Position numbers and translations under genes: made by a program. The notes under the pieces were generated by a model. That model had not been told where the DNA came from and made no database searches. It was given only the letters and a program-made list of their open reading frames with translations. A DNA stretch of 64,000 nucleotides. Source: Janibacter cremeus (GTDB lineage: Bacteria; Actinomycetota; Actinomycetes; Actinomycetales; Dermatophilaceae). The stretch lies in NCBI RefSeq assembly GCF_029395675.1, contig NZ_CP115184.1, forward strand, positions 1,364,001 to 1,428,000, written 5' to 3'. Below, piece by piece: positions 18,261 to 27,743 of this stretch (position 1 is its first letter; each line of letters starts with the position of its first letter).

Positions 18261-19694
18261 ATGTCCGAGTCCCACGAGCTCTCTCGCGGCCTGAACCCGC
18301 GCCATGTGCAGTTCATCGCCATCGGCACGGCGATCGGCACCGGCCTGTTCTTCGGCTCCTCCGAGACGATCCAGGCCGCCGGACCCGCCGTGCTGCTGGC
18401 CTACCTCGTCGCCGGGTCCATGGTCTTCGTCGTCATGCGGGCCCTCGGCGAGATGGCGGTGCGCCACCCCGTCGCCGGGTCCTTCGCGCAATACGCAGGG
18501 TCCTTCCTCGGGCCCTTCGCCGGCTTCATCGTCGGGTGGGTCTTCTGGCTGGAGCTGGCGGTCGTCGCGATCGCCGACATGACGGCCGTGGCGACGTACA
18601 TGGGGCTGTGGTTCCCCGGAGTGGCCGGGTGGGTCTGGATGGTCGCGGCGATCGCCGTCATCGGGGCGCTGAACCTCATGGCCGTCCGGGTCTTCGGCGA
18701 GATGGAGTTCTGGTTCTCGCTGATCAAGGTGGTCGCCATCCTCGCGCTCGTCGTCGGCGGGCTCGCGCTCATCCTCTGGGGGCGGGAGGTCGGCGGCACG
18801 ACCCCGGACTTCGCGCACCTGTGGTCCCACGACGGCTTCGCCCCCTTCGGTCTGTGGGGCATCCTCATGAGCTTCAGCGTCGTCGTCTTCTCCTTCGGCG
18901 GCATCGAGACCCTCGGCATGACCGCGGGCGAGGCGGACGATCCCAGCCGCTCCATCTCCCGGGCGGTCAACACCGTGCCGTTCCGCATCCTGCTCTTCTA
19001 CGTGGCCGCGCTGGCGATCATCATGTCGATCATGCCGTGGACCGAGGTCACCGGTGAGTCCTCGCCCTTCGTCGCGGTCTTCAGCGCCCTGCAGGTCCCG
19101 GCCGCGAAGCACGTGATGAACTTCGTCGTCCTCACCGCCGCGCTGTCGGCGATGAACGCGATCTTCTACGCCTGCTCGCGCACGATGTACGGCCTCGCCG
19201 AGCAGGGGCACGCACCGAGGTCCTTCCTGCACCTGTCCAAGCACGGGAACATCCCGGTCGTCCCGGTCCTGTCGATGTTCTTCACCGGGGCTGTCGGTCT
19301 CGTCCTCTTCCTCACGATCGACGAGCGGCTCTTCTTCTTCGTCGCGGCGATCGCAACCTTCGCGACGGTCTTCACCTGGCTGATGATCCTGCTCGCCCAC
19401 TGGCGCATGCGGGTGCGGATGGCGCGGGAGGGCGCCGCGGACACCAGCTACCGGATGCCCCTCTTCCCCCTGCTCAACGCCGTCGCCACCGCGTTCATGG
19501 TCTTCGTCGTCGTGCTGCTGGCCACGACCGAGAGCGGCCGCGATGCCTTCCTCGTCGGGGCGGGGGCCCTGGCGTTGCTCACGCTGGCCTACGTCACCCT
19601 CGTGCGGGGCCGCGGGCGTGAGCGCATCGAGCTCCCTGGCCGCGAGACCAGTGAGGCGGCGACTCAGGCCTCGGGCGTCAGTTCCCGCGTGTAG
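18261..19694 (+). CDS. Amino acid permease (APC superfamily)
   Basis: 477 aa, about 12 TM helices, amino acid transporter (AAT) subfamily. The N-terminus carries the signature GTAIGTGLFFGSSETIQ, followed by the conserved ALGEMAVRHPVAGSF. Close relatives take up proline, GABA, aromatic or histidine-like amino acids by proton symport; the substrate is not resolvable. A TACTCT hexamer (18247-18252) 8 nt before the ATG suggests a leaderless start. Its 3' end overlaps the convergent phoD gene by 31 nt. Confidence 0.9.
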   Translation: MSESHELSRGLNPRHVQFIAIGTAIGTGLFFGSSETIQAAGPAVLLAYLVAGSMVFVVMRALGEMAVRHPVAGSFAQYAGSFLGPFAGFIVGWVFWLELAVVAIADMTAVATYMGLWFPGVAGWVWMVAAIAVIGALNLMAVRVFGEMEFWFSLIKVVAILALVVGGLALILWGREVGGTTPDFAHLWSHDGFAPFGLWGILMSFSVVVFSFGGIETLGMTAGEADDPSRSISRAVNTVPFRILLFYVAALAIIMSIMPWTEVTGESSPFVAVFSALQVPAAKHVMNFVVLTAALSAMNAIFYACSRTMYGLAEQGHAPRSFLHLSKHGNIPVVPVLSMFFTGAVGLVLFLTIDERLFFFVAAIATFATVFTWLMILLAHWRMRVRMAREGAADTSYRMPLFPLLNAVATAFMVFVVVLLATTESGRDAFLVGAGALALLTLAYVTLVRGRGRERIELPGRETSEAATQASGVSSRV

Positions 19695-21184
19695 AGCACC
19701 GTGCCCTCGCGGTCGCGCAGGGTAACGACGAGCACCCCGTCGACCGAGATGTCGGCGTGCCCGAAGAATTGGTTGCCGGCGCGCGGCGACTGGTTCGGGT
19801 AATCGGCGGCCTTGACGAAGTCGACCCTCGGCCCGAAGGTCCCGTCCATCTCGTTGGGCCCGAAGGTCCCGGCGTTGATCGGCCCGGCGACGAACTCCCA
19901 GAACGGGCTGAAATCGGTGAAGGCGGCGCGCTCGGGGCTGTAGTGGTGCGCCGCGCAGTAGTGGACGTCGGCGGTGATCCACACGACGCCGGGCACGTCC
20001 TTGATCTCCCGCAGCAGCCACGCCAGCTCGAGCTCGCGGCCGAGCGGGGCGCCGGGGTTGGCGTTGGCCAGTGACTCCTGCATGTCCCCGTCCGGGACGA
20101 TGATGCCCAGCGGCAGGTCGGAGGAGATCACCTTCCAGGTGGCCCTCGAGCGCTGCAGCTCACGGGCCAGCCAGCGGACCTGCTCCCGCCCCATCAGGGG
20201 TGTGCGCTGCTGCTCGGTGCCGTCGGTGTTCTCCCCCTTGAACGTGCGCATGTCCAGGCAGAAGACGTCGAGGTGCCTGCCGCGCTCGATCTTGCGGTGG
20301 ATGCGACCCTCCCGGTCGTGCTCGCTGCTGATCGGCTGCCACTCCCACCACGCCTGCTTGGCCCGGGCGGCCAGGACGTCGACGCGTCGCTCGAGGTCGT
20401 AGCGCGGGTCCTCGAGGACCTCGCCGGGCCACCAGTTGTTCGTCGTCTCGTGGTCGTCCCACTGGGCGAGGACGGGCACGTCGGCGTACATCGCGCGCAG
20501 GTTGTCGTCCATGTGGTTGTAGCGGTGACGTCCGCGGAACTGCGCGAGGGTCTGCGCGACGACCTCGACCTCGGGGATGAGCAGGTTGTGCCACACCTGC
20601 CCGTCGGGCTCGGTCACGCTCCGCTCCAACGGCCCGTCGGCATAGATCGTGTCGCCGCAGTGGACGAAGAAGTCCGGCCGCGTCTCGTGCATGGCCCGGT
20701 AGGCGAGGTACCCACCGATGTCGGGGTTGATCCCCCAGCCCTGACCCGCGGTGTCCCCGGTCCAGACGAAGGACTGCGCGGCCGGACGCTGGTCGGCGGT
20801 GGTGAAGCTCGCCGTGGCGGACTCGCCGATGTGCCCGTCCTCGGTCTCGAAGGCGAGGTCGACGGCGTAGTCACGACCGGGCGCCAGGCGGCACAGGTCG
20901 AGCGTGCCGGTGAGGTCGCTGGCCTCGTCGACCCATGGGCCGGTCACGACGTGGCGCGAGCGGCCGGGGCCGTGCACGGTGGCGACGAGGCGCGAAGGGC
21001 GGTCCGCCCGGGCCCACACGATCGCCCGGTCGGTCGTGACGTCACCGGAGGCGACGCCGCTGGTCAGCAACGGGCGACCGGACCTGGACTGGTACGGCAG
21101 GGCAACGGCCGTGGTCGGGACGGCGAGGGTCCCGGCTGCGGCGAGGGCGGACGTGACGACGGTGCGGCGGGTGGGATCGGCCAT
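19664..21184 (-). CDS. phoD: PhoD-type alkaline phosphatase, Tat-exported
   Basis: 506 aa. The N-terminus has a twin-arginine signal (TRRTVVTSALAAAGTLAVP). The mature part has an N-terminal beta domain and a metallophosphoesterase domain with VHCGDTIYAD, WDDHETTNNWWPGE and ADVHYCAAHHY, the ligands for the PhoD iron-calcium centre. Secreted PhoD enzymes release phosphate from mono- and diesters under phosphate limitation. The ATG at 21184 is chosen because the Tat signal follows at once. I saw no clear Pho box upstream. Confidence 0.92.
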   Translation of the reverse strand: MADPTRRTVVTSALAAAGTLAVPTTAVALPYQSRSGRPLLTSGVASGDVTTDRAIVWARADRPSRLVATVHGPGRSRHVVTGPWVDEASDLTGTLDLCRLAPGRDYAVDLAFETEDGHIGESATASFTTADQRPAAQSFVWTGDTAGQGWGINPDIGGYLAYRAMHETRPDFFVHCGDTIYADGPLERSVTEPDGQVWHNLLIPEVEVVAQTLAQFRGRHRYNHMDDNLRAMYADVPVLAQWDDHETTNNWWPGEVLEDPRYDLERRVDVLAARAKQAWWEWQPISSEHDREGRIHRKIERGRHLDVFCLDMRTFKGENTDGTEQQRTPLMGREQVRWLARELQRSRATWKVISSDLPLGIIVPDGDMQESLANANPGAPLGRELELAWLLREIKDVPGVVWITADVHYCAAHHYSPERAAFTDFSPFWEFVAGPINAGTFGPNEMDGTFGPRVDFVKAADYPNQSPRAGNQFFGHADISVDGVLVVTLRDREGTVLYTRELTPEA

Positions 21185-21277
21185 GAGCGGATGCTGACAG
21201 CGCCACATGGACTCCGGGTGTGACCGGGGTGACGCGCACGTGGCGGCGTGCTCACGCCTGGGTGGATGTGGGGCTGC

Positions 21278-22984
21278 TCACCCCTTCGCCAGCGTCCTGA
21301 TGTCGGTGGCCTGGGCACGCTCGGCGTCGGCCCGCTCGTCCTCGCTCATCTGCTGCGAGTCGATCTCGGCCTCCACCCGCCGCAGGTAGTGGTCGATCTC
21401 GGAGCGGGTGCGATCGTCGTCCCACCCGAGCTCGTCGGCGAGGATGCGACCGGCGGACTCGGCCGCCTCGACGCCGCGGTCGGTGGTCTCGATGGAGATC
21501 CGGGTGCGGCGCGTGAGCAGGTCGTTGAGATGCAGCGTGGCCTCGTGGCGCGCGGCGTGGACGACCTCCACCGTGAGGTACTCCTCGGCACCGGGCAGCG
21601 GCGTGGCGAGGGACCGGTCCTCGTCGATGAGCGCGAAGAGGTCGACGGCGAGGGAGCCGTACCGATCGAGGAGGTGGGTGATCCGCCACGGCGGCAGGTC
21701 GTGGCGCCGGCTGAGGGTGTCGAGCTGGTTGACCAGCGCCTGGTAGCCCTCGGCGCCGACGAGGGGGATGTGCTCGGTGACGCTGTCGGGGACGCCTGCG
21801 GACAGGTCCTCGCGCGCGGCGTCGACGGCGTCGGCGGCCATGACGCGGTAGGTCGTGTACTTGCCGCCGGCGATGGAGATCAGGCCCGGCTGCGGGCGCG
21901 CCACCGCGTGCTCACGGCTCAGCTGCGAGGACTCCTCGCTCTCCCCCGCGAGCAGCGGCCGCAGGCCGGCGTAGACGCCCTGGATGTCATCTCGGGTCAG
22001 CGGGGTGAGCAGCACGCCGTTGATCTGGTCGAGCAGGTAGTCGATGTCCGCGGCGGTCGCGGACGGGTGGGCGCGGGAGAGGTTCCAGTCGGTGTCGGTC
22101 GTGCCGATGATCCAGTGGGTGTTCCACGGGATGCAGAAGAGGACCGAGGACTCCGTGCGCAGGATCAGCCCCGTCTCGGAGTTGATCCGGTCGCGCGCCA
22201 CGACGAGGTGCACGCCCTTGCTCGCGCGGACGTGGAAGCGGCCGCGTCCACCGGCCATCCGCTGGATGTCGTCGGTCCACACGCCGGTGCAGTTGACGAC
22301 GACGGAGGCGCGCACCTCGGTCTCCTTCCCGCTCTCCACGTCGAGGACGCTCGCCCCGACGACTCGCTCGCCGGCGTGGAGCAGGCCGGTGACCTTGGCC
22401 GAGTTGAGGACGGTCGCGCCGTAGGCCGCGGCCGTGCGGACCACGGTCAGCGTGTGGCGGGCATCGTCGCACTGGGCGTCGTGGTAGATCAGTCCGCCGT
22501 GGTGCGCGGAGGGTTTCAGGCCGGGCGCGATCCGGCGGACTCCCCCCTTCGTCAGCTGCTTGGTGCGCGGCACCGACCGGGCGCCCCCCATCGTGTCGTA
22601 GAGCGTGAGCCCGGCGGTGACGTACGGCCGCTCCCAGACCGGGTGCGAGAGGGGGTAGAGGAAGGAGACCGGCTTGACCAGGTGCGGCGCGATCCGGGTG
22701 AGCATCAGCTCCCGCTCCTGGAGGGCCTCGCGCACGAGCCCGAAGTTCAGCTGCTCGAGGTAGCGCAGGCCGCCGTGGAAGAGCTTGCTCGAGCGCGAGG
22801 AGGTCCCGGAGGCGAAGTCGCGCTGCTCCACGAGCGCGACCTTCAGGCCCCGGGTGGCGGCGTCGAGGGCCACACCGGCGCCGGTGACGCCCCCGCCGAC
22901 GACCAGGACGTCGAGATCCTCCTCCGCGAGGCGGTGCCAGGCCGATGCGCGCTGCGCGGCGTCCAGGGGGGTGGCGACGGGCAT
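21278..22984 (-). CDS. glpD: Aerobic glycerol-3-phosphate dehydrogenase
   Basis: 568 aa FAD enzyme that oxidises glycerol-3-phosphate to DHAP at the membrane. The FAD dinucleotide site is LDVLVVGGGVTGAGVALDA, followed by GTSSRSSKLFHGG and the FCIPWNTHWIIGTTDTDW segment of the DAO fold, and a C-terminal DAO_C domain. The ATG at 22984 has GGAGGAACC just upstream. It is divergent from glpK with a 103-nt control region, so the two encode a glycerol catabolic pair. No GlpF is present in the window. Confidence 0.95.
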   Translation of the reverse strand: MPVATPLDAAQRASAWHRLAEEDLDVLVVGGGVTGAGVALDAATRGLKVALVEQRDFASGTSSRSSKLFHGGLRYLEQLNFGLVREALQERELMLTRIAPHLVKPVSFLYPLSHPVWERPYVTAGLTLYDTMGGARSVPRTKQLTKGGVRRIAPGLKPSAHHGGLIYHDAQCDDARHTLTVVRTAAAYGATVLNSAKVTGLLHAGERVVGASVLDVESGKETEVRASVVVNCTGVWTDDIQRMAGGRGRFHVRASKGVHLVVARDRINSETGLILRTESSVLFCIPWNTHWIIGTTDTDWNLSRAHPSATAADIDYLLDQINGVLLTPLTRDDIQGVYAGLRPLLAGESEESSQLSREHAVARPQPGLISIAGGKYTTYRVMAADAVDAAREDLSAGVPDSVTEHIPLVGAEGYQALVNQLDTLSRRHDLPPWRITHLLDRYGSLAVDLFALIDEDRSLATPLPGAEEYLTVEVVHAARHEATLHLNDLLTRRTRISIETTDRGVEAAESAGRILADELGWDDDRTRSEIDHYLRRVEAEIDSQQMSEDERADAERAQATDIRTLAKG

Positions 22985-23048
22985 GGTTCCTCCGATGGTC
23001 CGGGGCGAAGGGGGCGGCTCCCCTTGTCCGCCAACGGTACGTGCCGAT

Positions 23049-23065
23049 CCACCCGGCCCGGGTGG
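23049..23065. promoter_or_regulatory. Palindrome in the glpD-glpK divergent region
   Basis: CCACCCGG-C-CCGGGTGG is a perfect 8-bp inverted repeat located 22 nt before the glpK ATG. It could be an operator for a glycerol regulator or simply part of the glpK leader. GC-rich palindromes are common in this genome, so confidence is limited. Confidence 0.35.
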
Positions 23066-23087
23066 GTGACCTGCGAGGATGCCGAGC

Positions 23088-24620
23088 ATGAGCACCTCCA
23101 CGACGTACGTGCTGGCCATAGACCAGGGCACCACGAGCACCCGCGCCATCGTCTTCGACCGCGACGGGGGCGTCGTCGCGACCGACCAGATCGAGCACGA
23201 GCAGATCTTCCCCCGGGCCGGATGGGTGGAGCACGACGCGCTGGAGATCTGGGAGAACACGCGCCGCGTCATCGGCGGCGCGCTCGGGAAGGCCAACCTC
23301 AGCAGCGGCCACATCGAGGCGATGGGCATCACCAACCAGCGCGAGACGACGGTCGTGTGGGAGAAGGCGACGGGACAGCCCATTTACAACGCCCTGGTGT
23401 GGCAGGACACGCGGACGCAGGCGCTCGTGGACTCGTTGGCGCAGGACGGGGGGACCGAGCGCTTCAAGGACGTGTGCGGGCTGCCGCTCGCGACGTACTT
23501 CGCCGGGCCGAAGATCTCCTGGATCCTCGACCACGTCGACGGCGCCCGGGCGCGGGCCGAGTCCGGCGAGCTGCTCGCGGGCACCATGGACACGTGGGTG
23601 CTGTGGAACCTCACCGGTGGCGCGGAGAACGAGGGCGTGCACGTCACCGATGTGACCAACGCGTCCCGCACGATGCTGATGGACCTGCGCACCCTCGCGT
23701 GGGACGAGGAGCTCTGCGCGGCCATCGGGGTGCCGATGCAGCTGCTGCCGCAGATCCGGTCCTCGTCAGAGGTCTATGGGGAGTGCCGGCCGGGCGTGCT
23801 CAACGGGACACCGGTCGCGGGGATCCTCGGTGACCAGCACGCGGCGACCTTCGGGCAGGCGTGCTTGGAGCCGGGGACGGCGAAGAACACCTACGGCACG
23901 GGCAACTTCATGCTGCTCAACACCGGCTCCGAGATCGTCACGAGCGACACCGGGCTGCTGACCACGGTCTGTTACAAGCTCGGCGACGCGGACCCGGTCT
24001 ACGCGCTCGAGGGGTCCATCGCGGTCACCGGGTCACTCATCCAGTGGCTGCGCGACAACCTCGGGCTCATCTCCTCCGCACCTGAGGTCGAGGACCTCGC
24101 GACGAGTGTCGAGGACAACGGCGGGGTGTACTTCGTGCCGGCCTTCTCCGGTCTCTTCGCACCGCACTGGCGTCCCGATGCGCGCGGCGCGATCGTCGGG
24201 CTGACGCGGTTCGCGAACAAGGGGCACATCGCCCGGGCCGCGCTGGAGTCGACGGCGTACCAGACGCGCGACGTGCTCGACGCGATGCAGGGCGACGCCG
24301 AGCGGGCAGGCGGGCGCCTGACCGAGCTCAAGGTCGACGGCGGGATGGTGGCCAACGAGACGCTCATGCAGTTCCAGGCCGACATCCTCGGGGTGGACGT
24401 GGTCCGCCCGAAGATCGCGGAGACGACGGCCCTCGGCGCGGCCTACGCCGCCGGCCTGGCCGTCGGGTACTGGGAGTCGACGGACGAGATCACCGCGAAC
24501 TGGCAGGAGGACGTGCGCTGGAGCCCGCAGATGGACTCCGACGAGGTGGCGCGACTGATGCGCAACTGGGCCAAGGCCATCACCAAGACCCTTGACTGGG
24601 TGGACGAGGACGTGGTCTGA
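23088..24620 (+). CDS. glpK: Glycerol kinase
   Basis: 510 aa FGGY kinase that phosphorylates glycerol with ATP. Landmarks are [19 protein letters not shown] near the start, the [10 protein letters not shown] loop, the [13 protein letters not shown] signature, and [18 protein letters not shown] near the C-terminus. The ATG at 23088 is preferred to one at 23079 because GAGG (23075-23078) has good spacing to it. Paired divergently with glpD. Confidence 0.96.
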   Translation: MSTSTTYVLAIDQGTTSTRAIVFDRDGGVVATDQIEHEQIFPRAGWVEHDALEIWENTRRVIGGALGKANLSSGHIEAMGITNQRETTVVWEKATGQPIYNALVWQDTRTQALVDSLAQDGGTERFKDVCGLPLATYFAGPKISWILDHVDGARARAESGELLAGTMDTWVLWNLTGGAENEGVHVTDVTNASRTMLMDLRTLAWDEELCAAIGVPMQLLPQIRSSSEVYGECRPGVLNGTPVAGILGDQHAATFGQACLEPGTAKNTYGTGNFMLLNTGSEIVTSDTGLLTTVCYKLGDADPVYALEGSIAVTGSLIQWLRDNLGLISSAPEVEDLATSVEDNGGVYFVPAFSGLFAPHWRPDARGAIVGLTRFANKGHIARAALESTAYQTRDVLDAMQGDAERAGGRLTELKVDGGMVANETLMQFQADILGVDVVRPKIAETTALGAAYAAGLAVGYWESTDEITANWQEDVRWSPQMDSDEVARLMRNWAKAITKTLDWVDEDVV

Positions 24621-24651
24621 CGCGGCCGACACCCGGCCGAAGGGTCAGGCC
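24614..24651. terminator. Bidirectional hairpin at glpK / HNH gene ends
   Basis: Outer arms GGTCTGAC and GTCAGGCC and inner arms CGGCCG/CGGCCG pair around a short loop. Both stop codons lie in the arms. It probably serves both convergent genes. Confidence 0.5.
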
Positions 24652-26108
24652 GCCAACAGCTCCTCGTAATGGATCTCCATCGGAGACCGGGCATGTCCCA
24701 CCGCAGCCCGGCCATGACCGAGCAGTGGAGCTGCCACGGAGGTGAACTGCGACCCCGTCGGCGTGGTGACTCTGACCGTGTGCGGCGTGCCGGCGCCGGG
24801 GTCCAGGCCGGTCGAGATGACCTCTGCCCTCCAGCCGGGTTCCTCCTTGACCAGGTTGTGCCGCTGGCAGCCGCCCATGGCGTTGGCCGCGGATGTGCCT
24901 CCGCCGCGAGCGAAGGACACGACGTGGTCGACCTGTCGGGCCGGGGCGTCGCACCAGGGCACCCGACAGGTCGCGTCTCGCAACCCGATCAGCTGCCTCA
25001 GCACGCCGCTGAAGAGTCGGCGGCTGGAGTCCATCGCCACGAGGTCGCGACCACCCGGAGCGGTCCACAACCGACGCAGCCACGTCTCGGTCCCGGTGTC
25101 GCACAGGCGAAGGAGGTGCTCGCGAGCCATGTCACCGGGGACGGCGCCCCAGCCGGGGATCTCGACCTCGTCCGCCAGCTCCTCGGCGTCACCCGGCCGA
25201 CCAGTGCGCGCCCCTGCCCTCGGCACGACCGCGTCCTCGCGCATGACGAGCCCGACCTCGACCGGCTGGACCTGCCCCTCGTCCCGACCGGACAACAGCT
25301 CCAGCGCCGTGTCGGCCAGCCAGGCACCACGCCCCCGCTCATCAGCGGCTCGGGCGGCGTCGGCTTCGGGGTCTCCGGTGGCGACGTAGCGAGCCTGCTC
25401 GGCGGACGTGAGGGCCGCGTACGCGCCCACGACATCAGCGAGCGGCCCCAGGATGCTCAGTCGGGCCATGCCGTCCGGGGCCGGCCGGACACCGACATGG
25501 CGCGAGGCGGCAGCCCGGCGACGCCGCTCGACGATGGCCTCCTGATCGAGGTCGATGCACACGCGCTGGGCCGCGGCGGCGAGCGCTCGGTCACCCATGG
25601 TCGACAGGTCCCCCGCTAGACGCCGATCGGCCTCCGTCCGGTCCGCCCGCGAGAGGCAGGACGTCTCTCGCGCCACGATCAGAGCCCGTGACTCGCTGAT
25701 GTCACCTGCCGTCAGCGCCGACATCGTCATCGGCAGGTCATGAACGAGGGCCTTGGCCGCTCCCACGTGCCGGTCCGCCTGCCACGGCGAGCACCGGCGG
25801 GCCAGGGCGACCTCCGCGCGGGTGGCGCTGCGTCGACACGAGGCGTCGCGCCGGGAGATCTCCTCCCGCACCAGAGCCTGCTGCGTGAGGGAGTCCCGGT
25901 CCTCGACGAAGCGCGCGGTGGCACGCGCCTGCAGCGCGGCAGCGGCGCCCTTCGTCGCCTCGAGAGTGGTGACGACGTGCAGGAGATCGGCCTCGGAGAG
26001 CCCGTCGACAGCGGCCCCGCTCAGCGCTCCGAGCAGGTCGTCGAGCTGGTCCGGCAGCACGGCAGAACCCTCGCCCTCGGGTGCTGCCTCTGGCGTCTGC
26101 TCGATCAT
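24645..26108 (-). CDS. DUF222 / 13E12-type HNH endonuclease domain protein
   Basis: 487 aa. Residues about 25-330 form the helical DUF222 (13E12 repeat) domain. The C-terminus has an HNH motif: CRVPWCDAPARQVDHVVSFA with later NAMGGCQRHNLVK. Such genes are multi-copy in actinobacteria and some have mobile-intron-like spread; the natural role is not established. The ATG at 26108 has an excellent CAGGAGG Shine-Dalgarno. A perfect LexA box sits 26-41 nt upstream, so it is probably DNA-damage induced. An in-frame ATG further upstream (26153) would overlap that box and is rejected. Confidence 0.9.
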   Translation of the reverse strand: MIEQTPEAAPEGEGSAVLPDQLDDLLGALSGAAVDGLSEADLLHVVTTLEATKGAAAALQARATARFVEDRDSLTQQALVREEISRRDASCRRSATRAEVALARRCSPWQADRHVGAAKALVHDLPMTMSALTAGDISESRALIVARETSCLSRADRTEADRRLAGDLSTMGDRALAAAAQRVCIDLDQEAIVERRRRAAASRHVGVRPAPDGMARLSILGPLADVVGAYAALTSAEQARYVATGDPEADAARAADERGRGAWLADTALELLSGRDEGQVQPVEVGLVMREDAVVPRAGARTGRPGDAEELADEVEIPGWGAVPGDMAREHLLRLCDTGTETWLRRLWTAPGGRDLVAMDSSRRLFSGVLRQLIGLRDATCRVPWCDAPARQVDHVVSFARGGGTSAANAMGGCQRHNLVKEEPGWRAEVISTGLDPGAGTPHTVRVTTPTGSQFTSVAAPLLGHGRAAVGHARSPMEIHYEELLAA

Positions 26109-26133
26109 CGCGTGGCCTCCTGTCACTCCATAC

Positions 26134-26149
26134 TCGAACACCTGTTCGA
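26134..26149. promoter_or_regulatory. SOS (LexA) box of the DUF222-HNH gene
   Basis: TCGAACACCTGTTCGA is a perfect match to the Gram-positive/actinobacterial LexA consensus CGAAC-N4-GTTCG, located just upstream of the HNH gene start. A divergent gene (26255, plus strand) begins about 105 nt away and could also be affected. Confidence 0.85.
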
Positions 26150-26159
26150 ACAAGTCAAG

Positions 26160-26177
26160 AGCTCGGCGCGAGCTTTT
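26160..26177 (+). other. Short AGCTCG-GCG-CGAGCT stem followed by TTTT
   Basis: A 6-bp stem, 3-nt loop and T run resembling a small intrinsic terminator on the plus strand, located between the divergent HNH and RsmC-like genes. No gene upstream on that strand needs it, so it may instead insulate the promoter or be chance. Confidence 0.3.
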
Positions 26178-26254
26178 CCCGTCCTCTGGGGGGATTCGCT
26201 GCCCACCCCGAGCAGCGACGGGGCATCACCGACCACCACGCCTAGGGTGTCCTC

Positions 26255-26869
26255 GTGACCGAGCCGACCAACCACTACTTCACGGACTCCCCCGCTGCGG
26301 CGGATGCCGAGCGGCGGCAGCTGCACACCCACCTCGCGGGACGTGACGTGACGGTCGAGACGGCCGGCGGGATCTTCTCCCCAGGAGGTCTGGACAAGGC
26401 GACGGCGATCCTCCTCGACGAGGTGCCGGACCCCCCTTCGTCAGGGGACCTGCTGGACCTCGGCTGCGGGTGGGGCCCGATCGCGCTCACCCTGGCCATG
26501 CGATCCCCCGAGGCCACCGTGTGGGCCGTCGACGTCACCGAGCGCGCCCTCGACCTCACCCGCCGCAACGCGCAGGCCCTCGGCCTGGACAACGTGCGCG
26601 CGGTGCGGCCGGACGAGGTGCCGAGCAGCACTCCCTTCGCCGCGATCTGGTCCAACCCGCCGATCCGCATCGGCAAGCCGGCCGTCCACGAGCTGATGCG
26701 CACCTGGCTGCCCCGCCTGGCGAAGGGGGCCGACGCCCACCTGGTCGTCGGCAAGAACCTCGGTGCCGACAGCCTGCAGCGCTGGATCACCAACGAGCTC
26801 GGCCTGCCGACCGAGCGCACGGCCTCGAGCAAGGGCTTCCGGGTCCTCCGCGTCAGCCGCCCCGTCTGA
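26255..26869 (+). CDS. RsmC-like class I SAM methyltransferase
   Basis: 204 aa. SAM site LLDLGCGWGPIALTLA, acidic strand WAVDVTERAL, and the N/D-P-P-Y/F-type catalytic motif present as SNPPIRIGK. This pattern is that of RsmC/MTS-type enzymes that methylate guanine N2 in 16S rRNA, though many short actinobacterial members are uncharacterised. The GTG at 26255 has TAGGGT (26243-26248) 6 nt upstream, so a leaderless message is likely. Its stop lies 4 nt before the dapF end. Confidence 0.87.
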   Translation: MTEPTNHYFTDSPAAADAERRQLHTHLAGRDVTVETAGGIFSPGGLDKATAILLDEVPDPPSSGDLLDLGCGWGPIALTLAMRSPEATVWAVDVTERALDLTRRNAQALGLDNVRAVRPDEVPSSTPFAAIWSNPPIRIGKPAVHELMRTWLPRLAKGADAHLVVGKNLGADSLQRWITNELGLPTERTASSKGFRVLRVSRPV

Positions 26870-26873
26870 TCGG

Positions 26874-27743
26874 TCAGACGAGCGTCGTCGTCCCGTCCGC
26901 CACGAGCTCCGCCGGCCCGGCGAGCTCGACCTCGCGGCCGGGCAGCAACCGCACCTGCAACGTGCCACCGGGCACCTCGACCCTCACCCGCCCGGGAGCA
27001 TCGACGTCCCCGGACCAGAACGCCATGCCGATCGCGGCGGCACACACACCGGTACCGCAGGAGCGGGTCTCCCCCACCCCGCGCTCGTGCACGCGCATGG
27101 AGATGTGCCCGGGGCCGAGCACGCGGACGAACTCGACGTTGCTCCCCTCCGGCGGCGTCGGGTTGACGACCGGCGGAGTGAGCAGCCGAAGACCGTTGAG
27201 CGAGACCGTCTCCGGGAGCGCGACGACGGTGTGCGGGTTGCCCAGGTCGAGCGAGAGCGCCGAGTACGGCTCGGTGACCGCCTCGGCCTCCTGGACGTGC
27301 ACGAGGGCGTCGAAGCCGTCTGCGTGGGCCGTCGCCTCGTCGACGAACCGCCACGTCCCCATGTGCGTGACGACGTGGTCGCCCTCGAAGCGGATGCGCT
27401 TGAGCCCGGCCCGCGTGGCGAGGGCGAACTCGTCCCCGACCAGCCCCTCGCGCCGCAACCAGGTGGCGAGGACGCGCGTGCCGTTGCCGCACATCTGGGC
27501 CAGCGACCCGTCGGCGTTGCGGTAGTCCATGAACCACTCGGCCTCACCGGCCAGCGCGCGCACGGACTCCTCCGCGGCGGCGGCCGTCGGCACGATCCGG
27601 ATGACGCCGTCACCACCGATGCCGGCGTGCCGGTTGGCGAGCAGGGCGGCCTGCTCCGACGTGAGCTCGAGCTCGGCGGAGAGGTCGGGGACGAGGACGA
27701 AGTCGTTCTCCGTGCCGTGGCCCTTGGTGAAGCGCAGCGTCAT
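26874..27743 (-). CDS. dapF: Diaminopimelate epimerase
   Basis: 289 aa PLP-independent racemase converting LL- to meso-diaminopimelate for lysine and peptidoglycan. Both catalytic cysteines are visible: MCGNGTRV and TRSCGTGVCAAA. FTKGHGTENDFV at the start and GGDGVIRI are family marks. The ATG at 27743 overlaps the miaA TGA (ATGA); an ATG at 27752 is possible but would lengthen the overlap. It is the last gene of def-miaA-dapF. Confidence 0.95.
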   Translation of the reverse strand: MTLRFTKGHGTENDFVLVPDLSAELELTSEQAALLANRHAGIGGDGVIRIVPTAAAAEESVRALAGEAEWFMDYRNADGSLAQMCGNGTRVLATWLRREGLVGDEFALATRAGLKRIRFEGDHVVTHMGTWRFVDEATAHADGFDALVHVQEAEAVTEPYSALSLDLGNPHTVVALPETVSLNGLRLLTPPVVNPTPPEGSNVEFVRVLGPGHISMRVHERGVGETRSCGTGVCAAAIGMAFWSGDVDAPGRVRVEVPGGTLQVRLLPGREVELAGPAELVADGTTTLV

